From Gammaproteobacteria bacterium (lineage in GTDB: Bacteria > Pseudomonadota > Gammaproteobacteria > Pseudomonadales > JADFDG01): a stretch of DNA of 64,000 bases. The stretch's first letter is position 1. Each line of letters opens with the position of its first letter. Shown piece after piece: positions 54,569-63,149 of this stretch. The notes under the pieces were generated by a model, which saw only the letters and a list, made by a program, of their open reading frames with translations, was not told the origin of the DNA and did not search any database. Where the stretch lies: NCBI GenBank assembly GCA_018262975.1, contig JADFDG010000001.1, positions 62,001 through 126,000 of the forward strand. The letters are read 5' to 3'. The position numbers were made by a program, and so were the translations under genes.

Positions 54569-56185
54569 ATGGCCGTGATCGAATCGAAGATCGACCGCAA
54601 CAGCGCCGAGTTCACCGCCAACCGCGAGATGATGCAGAAGGCGGTGGACGAGTTCCGCGCCATCGAGCAGAAAGTCATCGCCAAGGCCAACGAGCAGGCG
54701 GCGAAATTCCACAAGCGCGGGCAGTTGCTGCCGCATGAGCGCCTGAACCTGCTGCTGGACCCGGGCACGCCGTTCCTCGAGATTGCCTCGCTGGCCGGCT
54801 ACCTGATGCACGACGACAAGGACGGCACCGAGGCCGGTGGCGGCACCATCGCCGGCATCGGCTACGTAAGCGGCGTGCGCTGCCTGGTGGCCGCCAACAA
54901 CTCGGCCATCAAGGGCGGCACCATCACGCCGGCCGGCCTGCACAAGACGCTGCGCCTGCAGACCATCGTGCGCGAGAACAAGCTGCCCACGGTGACGCTG
55001 GCCGAGTCCGGCGGCGCCAACCTCAACTACGCCGGCGAGATCTTCGTGGAGGGCGCGCGCGGCTTCGCCAACCAGGCGCGGTTGTCCGCCATGGGCCTGC
55101 CGCAGATCACCGTGGTGCACGGCAACGCCACCGCCGGCGGCGCCTACCAGCCGGGCCTGTCGGACTACATGATCATGGTGCGCAAGCGGGCGCACATGTT
55201 CCTGGCCGGCCCGCCGCTCTTGAAAGCCGCCACCGGCGAGGTCGCCACCGAGGAAGACCTCGGCGGCGCGGAGATGCACACGTCGATCGCCGGCACCGCC
55301 GAGTACATCGCCGAGACCGATGCCGACGGCATCCGCCTCGCGCGCGAAATCATGGCAAAGATCCCGTGGAACGCCCAGCTGCCGCCGCGGGCGCCCAAGG
55401 ACTTCGCCGAACCGCTCTACCCGGCCGACGACCTGCTGGGCATCGTGCCGGCGGACCCCAAGCGTCCGTATGACGTGCGCGAGATCATTGCCCGCATCGC
55501 CGACGGTTCCGACTTCCTGGACTTCAAGACCGAGTACGACAACCAGACCATCTGCGGCTGGCTGGAGATCGAGGGCCAGGCGGTGGGCTTCATCGGCAAC
55601 AACGGCCCGATCACCGCGCAGGGCGCCGCCAAGGCCGCGCAGTTCATCCAGTTGTGCGACCAGTCGAACCGCCCGATCCTGTTCTTCCACAACACCACCG
55701 GCTTCATGGTGGGCACCGAGAGCGAGCGCAACGGCGTCATCAAGCACGGTTCCAAGATGATCCAGGCCGTGGCCAACGCGCGCGTGCCGAAGCTCACCGT
55801 GGTGGTGGGTGGTTCCTACGGCGCCGGCAACTACGCGATGTGCGGCCGCGGCCTGGACCCGCGCTTCATCTTCGCCTGGCCCAACAGCAAGACCGCCGTG
55901 ATGGGCGGCCAGCAGGCCGGCATGGTGCTGCGCATCGTCGCCGAGGCCAAGCAACGCGGCATGGGCATGGAGCCGGACGAGAAGGTGCTGCAGTACCTGC
56001 AGGACAGCACCGCGCAGAAACTCGAGTCGCAGAGCACGGCGCTGTACTGTACCTCGCGACTGTGGGATGACGGGCTGATCGACCCGCGCGACACGCGACG
56101 CATCCTCGCCACGGCGCTGGACATCTGCCGCGAAGCCGATGAACGCCCGCTGATGCCGAACACCTTCGGCGTGGCACGTTTCTGA
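54569..56185 (+). CDS. atuC: Geranyl-CoA carboxylase beta subunit (AtuC)
   Basis: The carboxyltransferase subunit of a biotin-dependent acyl-CoA carboxylase, 538 residues, acting with AtuF. It resembles 3-methylcrotonyl-CoA carboxylase beta (LiuB) with motifs GTEAGGGTIAGIG, AESGGANLNYAGEIF, GNATAGGAYQPG and VVGGSYGAGNYAMCGRG. I assign geranyl-CoA because of AtuA and the gene order; from sequence alone it could be methylcrotonyl-CoA. Upstream the frame stays open but only overlaps the SDR gene. A large palindrome follows the stop. Confidence 0.88.
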   Translation: MAVIESKIDRNSAEFTANREMMQKAVDEFRAIEQKVIAKANEQAAKFHKRGQLLPHERLNLLLDPGTPFLEIASLAGYLMHDDKDGTEAGGGTIAGIGYVSGVRCLVAANNSAIKGGTITPAGLHKTLRLQTIVRENKLPTVTLAESGGANLNYAGEIFVEGARGFANQARLSAMGLPQITVVHGNATAGGAYQPGLSDYMIMVRKRAHMFLAGPPLLKAATGEVATEEDLGGAEMHTSIAGTAEYIAETDADGIRLAREIMAKIPWNAQLPPRAPKDFAEPLYPADDLLGIVPADPKRPYDVREIIARIADGSDFLDFKTEYDNQTICGWLEIEGQAVGFIGNNGPITAQGAAKAAQFIQLCDQSNRPILFFHNTTGFMVGTESERNGVIKHGSKMIQAVANARVPKLTVVVGGSYGAGNYAMCGRGLDPRFIFAWPNSKTAVMGGQQAGMVLRIVAEAKQRGMGMEPDEKVLQYLQDSTAQKLESQSTALYCTSRLWDDGLIDPRDTRRILATALDICREADERPLMPNTFGVARF

Positions 56186-56197
56186 CCAATCACACCC

Positions 56198-56256
56198 GTA
56201 GAGAGGGGGCCATGCCCCCGACCTGAAAGAAATCGGGGGCATGGCCCCCTCTCTAC
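56198..56256. repeat. Perfect 24-bp inverted repeat between atuC and atuD (REP-like)
   Basis: The left arm 56198-56221 (starts GTAGAGAGGGGG) and right arm 56233-56256 (ends CCCCCTCTCTAC) are exact complements with an 11-base loop, and each contains its own GGGGGCCATGCCCCC palindrome. It shares the GTAG head and CATG centre with 15468-15524. As RNA it would form a very stable stem that could pause or process the atu message. A weak terminator effect on atuD is possible. Confidence 0.85.
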
Positions 56257-56288
56257 AGACAAGCAGACAACAGCAAGGGAGAACGACC

Positions 56289-57458
56289 ATGCAATTCACC
56301 CAGGAACACAACGAAATCGCCCGCACCATGGCGAATTTCATCGAGAAGGAACTGAACCCGCACGTCGCCGAGTGGGAAGAAGCCGGCCACTTCCCGATCC
56401 ACGAAGTCTTCAAGCGCATGGGTGAGCTCGGCCTGCTGGGCATCACCAAGCCGGCGGAATACGGCGGCATGGGCCTGGACTATTCCTACGGCATGATCGC
56501 CGCCGAGCAACTCGGCCTGTGCCACTGCGGTGGCGTGCCGCTATCCATCGGCGTGCAGACCGACATGGCCACCCCGGCCATCGCCCGCTTCGGTTCCGAC
56601 GAACTCAAGCGTGAATTCCTGGCCCCGGCTATCCGCGGCGAGTACGTCGCCTCCATCGCCGTGTCCGAGCCGCACGCCGGCTCCGACGTCGCCGCCATCA
56701 AGACCACGGCGAAGAAAGACGGCAGCGACTACGTGATCAACGGCACCAAGATGTGGATCACCAACTCCCCGTCCGCCGACTTCTTCTGCCTGCTGGCCAA
56801 CACCTCCGACGGCAAGCCGCACATGAACAAGTCGCTGATCGTGGTGCCGAAGAAGGCCGGCGGCATCACCGTGGACAAGCCGCTGAAGAAGCTCGGCATG
56901 CGTTCCTCGCAGACTGCCCAGGTGTTCTTCGACAACGTGCGCGTACCGCAGCGCTACCTGATCGGTGCCGAGGGCATGGGCTTCATGATGCAGATGATGC
57001 AGTTCCAGGAGGAGCGCATCTGGGGCGCGGTCAGCGCGCTCAAGGGCTTCGACAACCTGATCAAGGCCACCATCGAGTACACGAAGCAGCGCCAGGTGTT
57101 CGGCATGCCGCTGATCGACAACCAGGTCGTGCATTTCACCCTTGCCGAACTGCAGACCGAAGTGGAACTGCTGCGCGCGCTGGTCTACCGCACCTGCGAA
57201 ATCTACATCCGCGACGGCAACTCGCCGGAGGCGCTGCAGCTGGCGTCGATGTGCAAACTGAAGGCCGGCCGCCTGTCGCGCGAGTTGCCGGACAAGTGCC
57301 TGCAGTATTTCGGCGGCAACGGCTTCATGTGGGACAACCCTGCCGGCCAGGCCTGGCGCGACGGTCGCCTCGCCTCCATCGGCGGCGGCGCTGACGAAGT
57401 GATGCTGGGCATCATCGCCAAGACCATGAACATCCTGCCGGGCAAGAAAAAGGGCTGA
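56289..57458 (+). CDS. atuD: Acyl-CoA dehydrogenase, citronellyl-CoA dehydrogenase type (AtuD)
   Basis: A 389-residue FAD acyl-CoA dehydrogenase from the ATG at 56289, with a GGGAG ribosome-binding site. Motifs: VSEPHAGSDVAAIKT (about 128-142), GTKMWITN, and QYFGGNGFMWDNPAGQAWRD near residue 345. It should form geranyl-CoA (cis-) from citronellyl-CoA, or act on a related branched acyl-CoA. It is 15 bp before the crotonase gene. Confidence 0.87.
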   Translation: MQFTQEHNEIARTMANFIEKELNPHVAEWEEAGHFPIHEVFKRMGELGLLGITKPAEYGGMGLDYSYGMIAAEQLGLCHCGGVPLSIGVQTDMATPAIARFGSDELKREFLAPAIRGEYVASIAVSEPHAGSDVAAIKTTAKKDGSDYVINGTKMWITNSPSADFFCLLANTSDGKPHMNKSLIVVPKKAGGITVDKPLKKLGMRSSQTAQVFFDNVRVPQRYLIGAEGMGFMMQMMQFQEERIWGAVSALKGFDNLIKATIEYTKQRQVFGMPLIDNQVVHFTLAELQTEVELLRALVYRTCEIYIRDGNSPEALQLASMCKLKAGRLSRELPDKCLQYFGGNGFMWDNPAGQAWRDGRLASIGGGADEVMLGIIAKTMNILPGKKKG

Positions 57459-57472
57459 CACGGAGCACCGCC

Positions 57473-58282
57473 ATGGACTTCCCGAACACCACGCAGATCG
57501 CGCTCAGGCAGGACGGCCCCTGGCTGCACCTGACACTCAATCGCCCGGAATCACGCAACGCGATGAGCCGGCAGATGGTCGAGGAACTGCTCGGCGTGGC
57601 CGATGCACTGGAAAGTCGCCGCGACATCCGTGGCGTGATCATCCGCGGCGCCGGCGGCCACTTCTGCGCCGGCGGCGACATCAAGGACATGGCGGAAGCC
57701 CGCGCCAAGGCCGCCACCGAGGGACTGCCGGCGTGGCAGCGCTTCAACCGGGTGTTCGGCACGCTGCTGCAGCGTTATGACGCGCTGCCGCAGGTCACCA
57801 TCGCCGTGCTGGAAGGCGCGGTGATGGGCGGCGGCTTTGGCCTGGCCTGCATTTCCGACGTGGCCATTGCCCACCAGGACGCGCAGTTCGCCATGCCGGA
57901 GACCTCGCTGGGCATCCTGCCGGCGCAGATCGCGCCGTTCGTGGTCAACCGCATCGGCTTCACCCAGGCGCGTCGCCTGACGCTGCTGGGCAGTCGCATC
58001 AGTGGCAGCGAAGCGCGTGACCTCGGCCTGGTGCATTTCGCCGAGGCCTCCGCGGAGGCCATCGACGCGCGCCTCGCCGACGTACTGAAGCAACTCAGGC
58101 GCTGCGCGCCCAACGCCAACGCCAACACCAAGCGCCTGCTGCACCTCACCCGCCAGATCCCGCTCACCCAGGCGCTGGACGAGGCGGCCGTGATGTTCAG
58201 CCAGGCGGTGACCGGCGCGGAAGGCTCCGAGGGCACGCTGGCGTTCGTGCAGAAGCGCCCCGCCACCTGGGCTGCCGACTGA
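57473..58282 (+). CDS. atuE: Enoyl-CoA hydratase, isohexenylglutaconyl-CoA hydratase type (AtuE)
   Basis: A 269-residue crotonase-fold enzyme. The oxyanion loop is GAGGHFCAGGDIKDMAEA (about 59-76) and a second GAVMGGGFGLACISDVAIA (about 115-133); the acid E143 lies in PETSLGILPAQIAP. It should hydrate the carboxylated product to 3-hydroxy-3-isohexenylglutaryl-CoA. The assignment rests mainly on position between AtuD and AtuF; methylglutaconyl-CoA hydratase (LiuC) is the alternative. Confidence 0.85.
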   Translation: MDFPNTTQIALRQDGPWLHLTLNRPESRNAMSRQMVEELLGVADALESRRDIRGVIIRGAGGHFCAGGDIKDMAEARAKAATEGLPAWQRFNRVFGTLLQRYDALPQVTIAVLEGAVMGGGFGLACISDVAIAHQDAQFAMPETSLGILPAQIAPFVVNRIGFTQARRLTLLGSRISGSEARDLGLVHFAEASAEAIDARLADVLKQLRRCAPNANANTKRLLHLTRQIPLTQALDEAAVMFSQAVTGAEGSEGTLAFVQKRPATWAAD

Positions 58283-58304
58283 AGCGGCCGACGAGGAATT
58301 CACG

Positions 58305-60275
58305 ATGACGACATTCTCGACCATCCTGGTGGCCAACCGCGGCGAGATCGCCTGCCGCGTGATGCGCACCGCGCGCGCACTGGGCTACCGCACGGTGGCG
58401 GTGTACAGCGAGGCCGATGCCGATGCGCCGCACGTGGCCATGGCCGACCGCGCCGTGTGCATCGGCCCGGCGCCGGTGGGCCAGTCCTACCTGCAGATGC
58501 AGGCCATCATCGACGCCGCGAAAAAGTCCGGCGCCGACGCCATCCACCCCGGCTACGGTTTCCTGTCGGAGAACAGCGCGTTCGCCCAGGCCTGCGCCGA
58601 CGCCGGCATCACCTTCATCGGCCCGCCGATCCGCGCCATCGAGCTGATGGGCAGCAAGCGCCTGTCGAAGATTGCCATGCTCGAGGCGCAGGTGCCCTGC
58701 GTGCCCGGCTACGAGGGTGCCGACCAGTCGGAAGCCACGCTGATGGCCGAGGCGAAGCGCATCGGCTTCCCGGTGATGCTCAAGGCCTCCGCCGGTGGTG
58801 GCGGTCGCGGCATGCGCATGGTGCGCGAGGAAGGCGAACTGCTCGCCATGATCCGTACGGCGAAATCCGAGGCGAAGAATGCCTTCGGCAGCGACGAACT
58901 GATCATCGAGAAGGCGGTGATCAACCCGCGCCACGTCGAGATCCAGGTATTCGGCGACACCCACGGCAACGTGATCTACCTGGGCGAGCGCGACTGCTCC
59001 ATCCAGCGCCGCCACCAGAAAGTGGTCGAGGAAGCGCCCTGCCCGGTGATGACGCCGCACCTGCGCCGCGCCATGGGCGAGGCGGCGGTGAACGCGGCAA
59101 AGGCCGTGGACTACACCGGCGCCGGCACCGTGGAGTTCCTGCTCGACGGCGAGAAGTTCTACTTCCTGGAAATGAACACCCGCCTGCAGGTGGAACACCC
59201 GGTCACCGAGATGGTCACCGGCCAGGATCTCGTCGCCTGGCAGATCCGCGTGGCGGCCGGCGAGAAACTGCCGCTCACCCAGGACGAAGTGAAACTCGCC
59301 GGCGCCGCCATCGAGGTGCGCCTGTACGCCGAGGACCCGACCAACCACTTCCTGCCGCAGACCGGCCCGATCCACCTGTGGCAGCCGGCTTCCGGCGACG
59401 GCGTGCGCATCGACCACGGCATCGCCAGTGGCGGCGAGGTCAGCCCGCATTACGACCCGATGCTCGCCAAGGTGATCGCCTACGGCGATACCCGCGAGGA
59501 TGCCCGGCGCCGCCTCATCCGCGCGCTGGAGGACACCGCGCTGGTCGGCGTGACCACCAACAAGCGCTTCCTGCTGGCCATCCTGCGCAACGAAACGTTT
59601 GCCTCCGGGGTGTTCGGCACCGCCTTCATTGCCGAGCACATGGCCGCGCACCCGTCACTGCAGCCCACCCGCGCCAGCAGCACCGAGTGCGCGCTCGCCC
59701 TCGCCCTGCTGCAGGATGCCGGCAACACCGGCGCGCGCCCGTTGCGCAGCGGCCTGCTGGTGCCGCGCCCCGCCCTGCTCGGCGACGGCCACGGCAAGGT
59801 GCCGGCGACCCTCGTCGAAACCACCGCAACGCGCGGCCGCGCGTTCACCGTCACGGTCGGCGACGCACGCCACGAAATAGGCGTGCTCGCGCGCTGCGGC
59901 GATACCCTGCGCGTGGAAGTCGACGGCGTTCGGTGCACGGTGGTCGCCCGCGTCGACGGTGCGAAGGTATTGCTCGACACGGGTGATGGCGTCGTTGCCG
60001 TCGAGGACCTGTCGCTGGCCGCGCCGGCGGCAGCCGACGGCGTCGGCAGCGGCTTGCTCAAGGCACCCATGGACGGCGCCATCGTCGCCATCAACCTCGC
60101 CGCCGGCGACCGCGTGGAGAAAGGCCAGCTGGTCATCGTGCTCGAGGGCATGAAGATCCAGCACCAGATCACCGCCGACGTCACCGGCACCCTCAAATCG
60201 ATCAACGTGTCGATCGGCACGCAGGTGAAATCCCGCCACCTGCTCGCCGTGATCGAACCCGACACCGCTGCCTGA
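58305..60275 (+). CDS. atuF: Geranyl-CoA carboxylase alpha subunit, biotin carboxylase plus BCCP (AtuF)
   Basis: A 656-residue biotin-dependent carboxylase alpha subunit. The biotin carboxylase domain (about 5-450) has ILVANRGEIACRVMRTARALG, ATP loop KASAGGGGRGMR and FLEMNTRLQVEHPVTE. A linker domain follows (about 460-580), then a biotinyl domain with the biotinylated Lys K617 in LEGMKIQHQ; many homologues have AMKM here. It pairs with AtuC. Start is ATG at 58305. Confidence 0.92.
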   Translation: MTTFSTILVANRGEIACRVMRTARALGYRTVAVYSEADADAPHVAMADRAVCIGPAPVGQSYLQMQAIIDAAKKSGADAIHPGYGFLSENSAFAQACADAGITFIGPPIRAIELMGSKRLSKIAMLEAQVPCVPGYEGADQSEATLMAEAKRIGFPVMLKASAGGGGRGMRMVREEGELLAMIRTAKSEAKNAFGSDELIIEKAVINPRHVEIQVFGDTHGNVIYLGERDCSIQRRHQKVVEEAPCPVMTPHLRRAMGEAAVNAAKAVDYTGAGTVEFLLDGEKFYFLEMNTRLQVEHPVTEMVTGQDLVAWQIRVAAGEKLPLTQDEVKLAGAAIEVRLYAEDPTNHFLPQTGPIHLWQPASGDGVRIDHGIASGGEVSPHYDPMLAKVIAYGDTREDARRRLIRALEDTALVGVTTNKRFLLAILRNETFASGVFGTAFIAEHMAAHPSLQPTRASSTECALALALLQDAGNTGARPLRSGLLVPRPALLGDGHGKVPATLVETTATRGRAFTVTVGDARHEIGVLARCGDTLRVEVDGVRCTVVARVDGAKVLLDTGDGVVAVEDLSLAAPAAADGVGSGLLKAPMDGAIVAINLAAGDRVEKGQLVIVLEGMKIQHQITADVTGTLKSINVSIGTQVKSRHLLAVIEPDTAA

Positions 60276-60289
60276 ACAGGATCCCGACC

Positions 60290-61123
60290 ATGAGCACCCT
60301 GAAGAACCGCACCATCTTCATCACCGGCGCCAGCCGCGGCATCGGCCGCGAGATCGCCCTGCGCTGCGCGCGCGACGGCGCCAACATCGTGGTGGCCGCC
60401 AAGACCGTGGAGCCGCACGCCAAGCTCGAGGGCACCATCTACGACACCGCGGAAGCGGTGGAAAAGGCCGGTGGCAAGGCGCTGCCGATCCAGCTCGACG
60501 TGCGCGAGGAGGACCAGGTGCGCGCCGCCATGGCGAAGGCGGCAGAAACCTTCGGCGGCATCGACGCCGTGGTGAACAACGCCGGCGCCATCTCGCTCAC
60601 CAACGTCGAGCTCACTGCGCCGAAGAAGTTCGACCTGATGATGGACATCAACGCGCGCGCCGTTTACCTGGTCACGCACTGCGCGCTGCCCTACCTGAAG
60701 AAGTCGCCCAACGCGCACGTGCTGAGCCTGTCGCCGCCGCTCAACCTGTCGCCGAAGTGGCTGAAGCCGTACATCCCCTACACCCTGTCCAAGTACGGCA
60801 TGACCCTGCTGAGCCTGGGCATGGCCGAGGAGTTCCGCGAGGCACGGATCGCCGTGAACACCCTGTGGCCGCGCACCCTCATCGCCACCGCGGCGGTGGA
60901 GTTCTCGGTGGGTGGCCGCGACCTGTTCAAGGTCGCCCGCAAGCCGGAGATCATGGCCGACGCCGCGTACGAGATCCTGCGCACCGAGGGCATGGCCATG
61001 ACCGGCCGGAACGTCATCGACGACGAGATCCTCACCGAGCGGGGGGTCACCGACCTGGCCCGCTACGCCTGCGACCCGGCCATGGCCGACCGCCTGGGCA
61101 TCGACCTGTTCGTCGACGGCTGA
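60290..61123 (+). CDS. atuG: SDR-family protein in the AtuG position (HSDL2-like)
   Basis: A 277-residue SDR. The cofactor motif TGASRGIG is at about residues 12-19, NNAGA near 95, and the active-site YTLSK (about residue 164) is intact, unlike the AtuB-position protein. It resembles the HSDL2/SDR_c09-type proteins that bind acyl compounds. The exact reaction in terpene degradation is not settled; oxidation of an alcohol or hydroxyacyl intermediate is plausible. A GC-rich hairpin follows the stop. Confidence 0.85.
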   Translation: MSTLKNRTIFITGASRGIGREIALRCARDGANIVVAAKTVEPHAKLEGTIYDTAEAVEKAGGKALPIQLDVREEDQVRAAMAKAAETFGGIDAVVNNAGAISLTNVELTAPKKFDLMMDINARAVYLVTHCALPYLKKSPNAHVLSLSPPLNLSPKWLKPYIPYTLSKYGMTLLSLGMAEEFREARIAVNTLWPRTLIATAAVEFSVGGRDLFKVARKPEIMADAAYEILRTEGMAMTGRNVIDDEILTERGVTDLARYACDPAMADRLGIDLFVDG

Positions 61124-61129
61124 TCCGGC

Positions 61130-61153
61130 GGGCCCTCGCCACGGCGGGGGCCC
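61130..61153 (+). terminator. GC-rich hairpin after atuG
   Basis: GGGCCCTCGCC and GGCGGGGGCCC pair over 11 positions with one G-U and a two-base loop. No U-run follows, so it may be a weak terminator or processing site that separates atuH from the main operon. Confidence 0.45.
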
Positions 61154-61181
61154 CGTCCACTAAACGGCACCGCACGTCACC

Positions 61182-61210
61182 TTGTCACCCCGGGGACGGG
61201 CGGTTATGTT
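61182..61210 (+). promoter_or_regulatory. Possible separate promoter for atuH
   Basis: TTGTCA (61182-61187) and TATGTT (61205-61210) are spaced by 17 bases, 47 bases before the atuH ATG. No TetR-type dyad like the one at 51796-51813 is seen nearby, so atuH may not be under the same repressor. Confidence 0.5.
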
Positions 61211-61256
61211 TACCCGCCTTCTTTATACCTATAGCCCTTCTGACCGCGGGGAGTCC

Positions 61257-63086
61257 ATGAGTTACAAAGACGTCATTACCGTCCCGATGTTCCTGTCCCG
61301 CCTGCCGGACGTCGCCCGTCGCCTGCCGAACATCATCCGCGGGACCAAGCTGGGCAACATCACCGACAAGAGCCAGCCGGTCGGCCTCGGCCTGTGCGTG
61401 CAGGACGCCGTCCGCCGCAACCCCAACGGCACGGCGGTGATGTACCGCGACACCCACCTCACTTACCGCCAACTCAACGAGTGGTCCAACCGCATTGCCC
61501 ACTACCTCACCTCCGTCGGGGTGAAGAAGGGCGATGTCGTGGCTATCTACGTTGAAAACCGCCCGGAGTTGCTGGCCGTGGTGATTGGCTGCGCCAAGAT
61601 CGGCGCCGTCAACGCCCTGCTCAACACCCAGCAGGTCGGCAAGGTGCTGACCCACAGCTTCAACCTGGTCAAGCCGCGCGCCGCGGTGGTTGGCGAGGAA
61701 CTGCACAAGCATTTCGACGAGGTACGCGAGCACCTCGAGATCAACGCCGACGCCGTCTACTACCTGGCTGACACCAACACGCTGGAAGACGCCGGCACCG
61801 CGCCGGCCGGCTACCGCAACCTGGCCACCGAGATCCGTAACGCCCCGGCCCACGACCCGGACAGCGTCAACCGCATCTACATCGAAGACCCGCTGTTCTA
61901 CATCTATACCTCGGGCACCACCGGCCTGCCGAAGGCGGTGATCTTCAACCACGGGCGCTGGATGAAGGCCTACGGCGGCTTCGGCGTGACGGTCATGGAC
62001 CTGCAGCCGCGCGACCGCATCTACGTGACGCTGCCCTTCTACCACGCGACCGGCATGTGCGTGTGCTGGGGTTCGGCCCTGGCCGGTGCCGCCGGCCTGG
62101 TCATGGCCCGCAAGTTCTCGGCCAGCCGCTTCTGGGAAGACATCCGCAAGTACGATGTCACTGCCTTCGGCTACGTGGGCGAACTGTGCCGCTACCTGAT
62201 GGAGCAGCCGGAAAAGCCCAACGATCGCGACCACAAGGTAACGAAGATCATCGGCAACGGCATGCGCCCGAACGTCTGGCGCCCGTTCAAGCAGCGCTTC
62301 GGCATCGACAAGGTCTATGAGTTGTACGCCTCCTCCGAGGGCAACGTCGGCTTCATGAACCTGCTGAACTTCGACAACACCGTCGGCTTCACCCCGATCC
62401 CCTACGCCATCGTCAAGTACGACAAGGAAAACGAGCGCCCCTTCCGCAATGCCAAGGGCTTCATGGAGAAGGTGAAGAAGGGCGAGGCCGGCCTGCTGAT
62501 CGGCGAGATCACCGACAAGAGCCCGTTCAAGGGCTACACCGATCCGGAGAAGACCGAGAAGGTCATCCTGCGCGACGTGTTCAAGAAGGGTGACTCCTAC
62601 TTCAACACCGGCGACATCATGCGCGACATCGGCTTCAAGCACGCGCAGTTCGTCGACCGCACCGGCGACACCTTCCGCTGGAAGGGCGAGAACGTGTCGA
62701 CCACCGAGGTCGAGGTGATCATGGACGGCTTCGCCGGCATCGTGGAAACGGTGGTGTACGGGGTGGAAATCCCCAACACCAACGGCCGCTGCGGCATGGC
62801 CTCCATCCGCCTGACGGTCCCGGAAGACAAGTTCGACTTCAAGGGCCTGGTGAAGTACCTGCGCCAGGAACTGCCCGCCTACGCGGTGCCGGTGTTCCTG
62901 CGCCTGTCGGAGTCGATGGACACCACCGGCACCTTCAAGCACCAGAAGTCCAAGCTCAAGGACGACGGCTTCTACCAGCAGAAGGTCGGCGCGCCGGTCT
63001 ATGCGCTGCTGCCGGGTTCCGACGAGTACATCCGCCTGACCCCGGAGATCGAGCAGAACATCGTCGATCACAAGTACCGCTTCTGA
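61257..63086 (+). CDS. atuH: Very-long-chain/fatty acyl-CoA synthetase, FATP type (AtuH)
   Basis: A 609-residue acyl-CoA synthetase of the FATP/VLACS family. The AMP-binding P-loop is FYIYTSGTTGLPKA (about residue 217), and the FATP signature YASSEGN follows near 358. A GDIM, RTGDTFRWKGEN region (around 480) completes the adenylation site. I chose the ATG at 61257 with GGGGAG upstream. In P. aeruginosa atuH is also annotated a very-long-chain acyl-CoA synthetase. It would activate citronellate or a similar acid. A strong terminator lies 39 bases after the stop. Confidence 0.9.
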   Translation: MSYKDVITVPMFLSRLPDVARRLPNIIRGTKLGNITDKSQPVGLGLCVQDAVRRNPNGTAVMYRDTHLTYRQLNEWSNRIAHYLTSVGVKKGDVVAIYVENRPELLAVVIGCAKIGAVNALLNTQQVGKVLTHSFNLVKPRAAVVGEELHKHFDEVREHLEINADAVYYLADTNTLEDAGTAPAGYRNLATEIRNAPAHDPDSVNRIYIEDPLFYIYTSGTTGLPKAVIFNHGRWMKAYGGFGVTVMDLQPRDRIYVTLPFYHATGMCVCWGSALAGAAGLVMARKFSASRFWEDIRKYDVTAFGYVGELCRYLMEQPEKPNDRDHKVTKIIGNGMRPNVWRPFKQRFGIDKVYELYASSEGNVGFMNLLNFDNTVGFTPIPYAIVKYDKENERPFRNAKGFMEKVKKGEAGLLIGEITDKSPFKGYTDPEKTEKVILRDVFKKGDSYFNTGDIMRDIGFKHAQFVDRTGDTFRWKGENVSTTEVEVIMDGFAGIVETVVYGVEIPNTNGRCGMASIRLTVPEDKFDFKGLVKYLRQELPAYAVPVFLRLSESMDTTGTFKHQKSKLKDDGFYQQKVGAPVYALLPGSDEYIRLTPEIEQNIVDHKYRF

Positions 63087-63124
63087 ACCCGCGGCGCCGC
63101 GAGGCGCCAACCGCTGTCAGCGAG

Positions 63125-63149
63125 AAGCCCGGCCCCGGCCGGGCTTTTT
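63125..63149 (+). terminator. Intrinsic terminator of the atu operon
   Basis: AAGCCCGGCC and GGCCGGGCTT form a 10-bp stem with a two-base centre, followed by TTT. Stem strength and U-run make this a standard Rho-independent terminator. Confidence 0.88.

Noticed and set aside
54284..56470. Minus-strand open frame of 728 codons
   Set aside because: It is antisense to atuC and the start of atuD; no domain is recognisable and it spans the REP-like palindrome.
49592..63086. Assignment of the cluster to leucine/isovalerate (liu) degradation
   Set aside because: AtuA/DUF1446, two SDRs and the atu gene order do not fit liuRABCDE, which lacks AtuA. The carboxylase subunits alone would not decide it.
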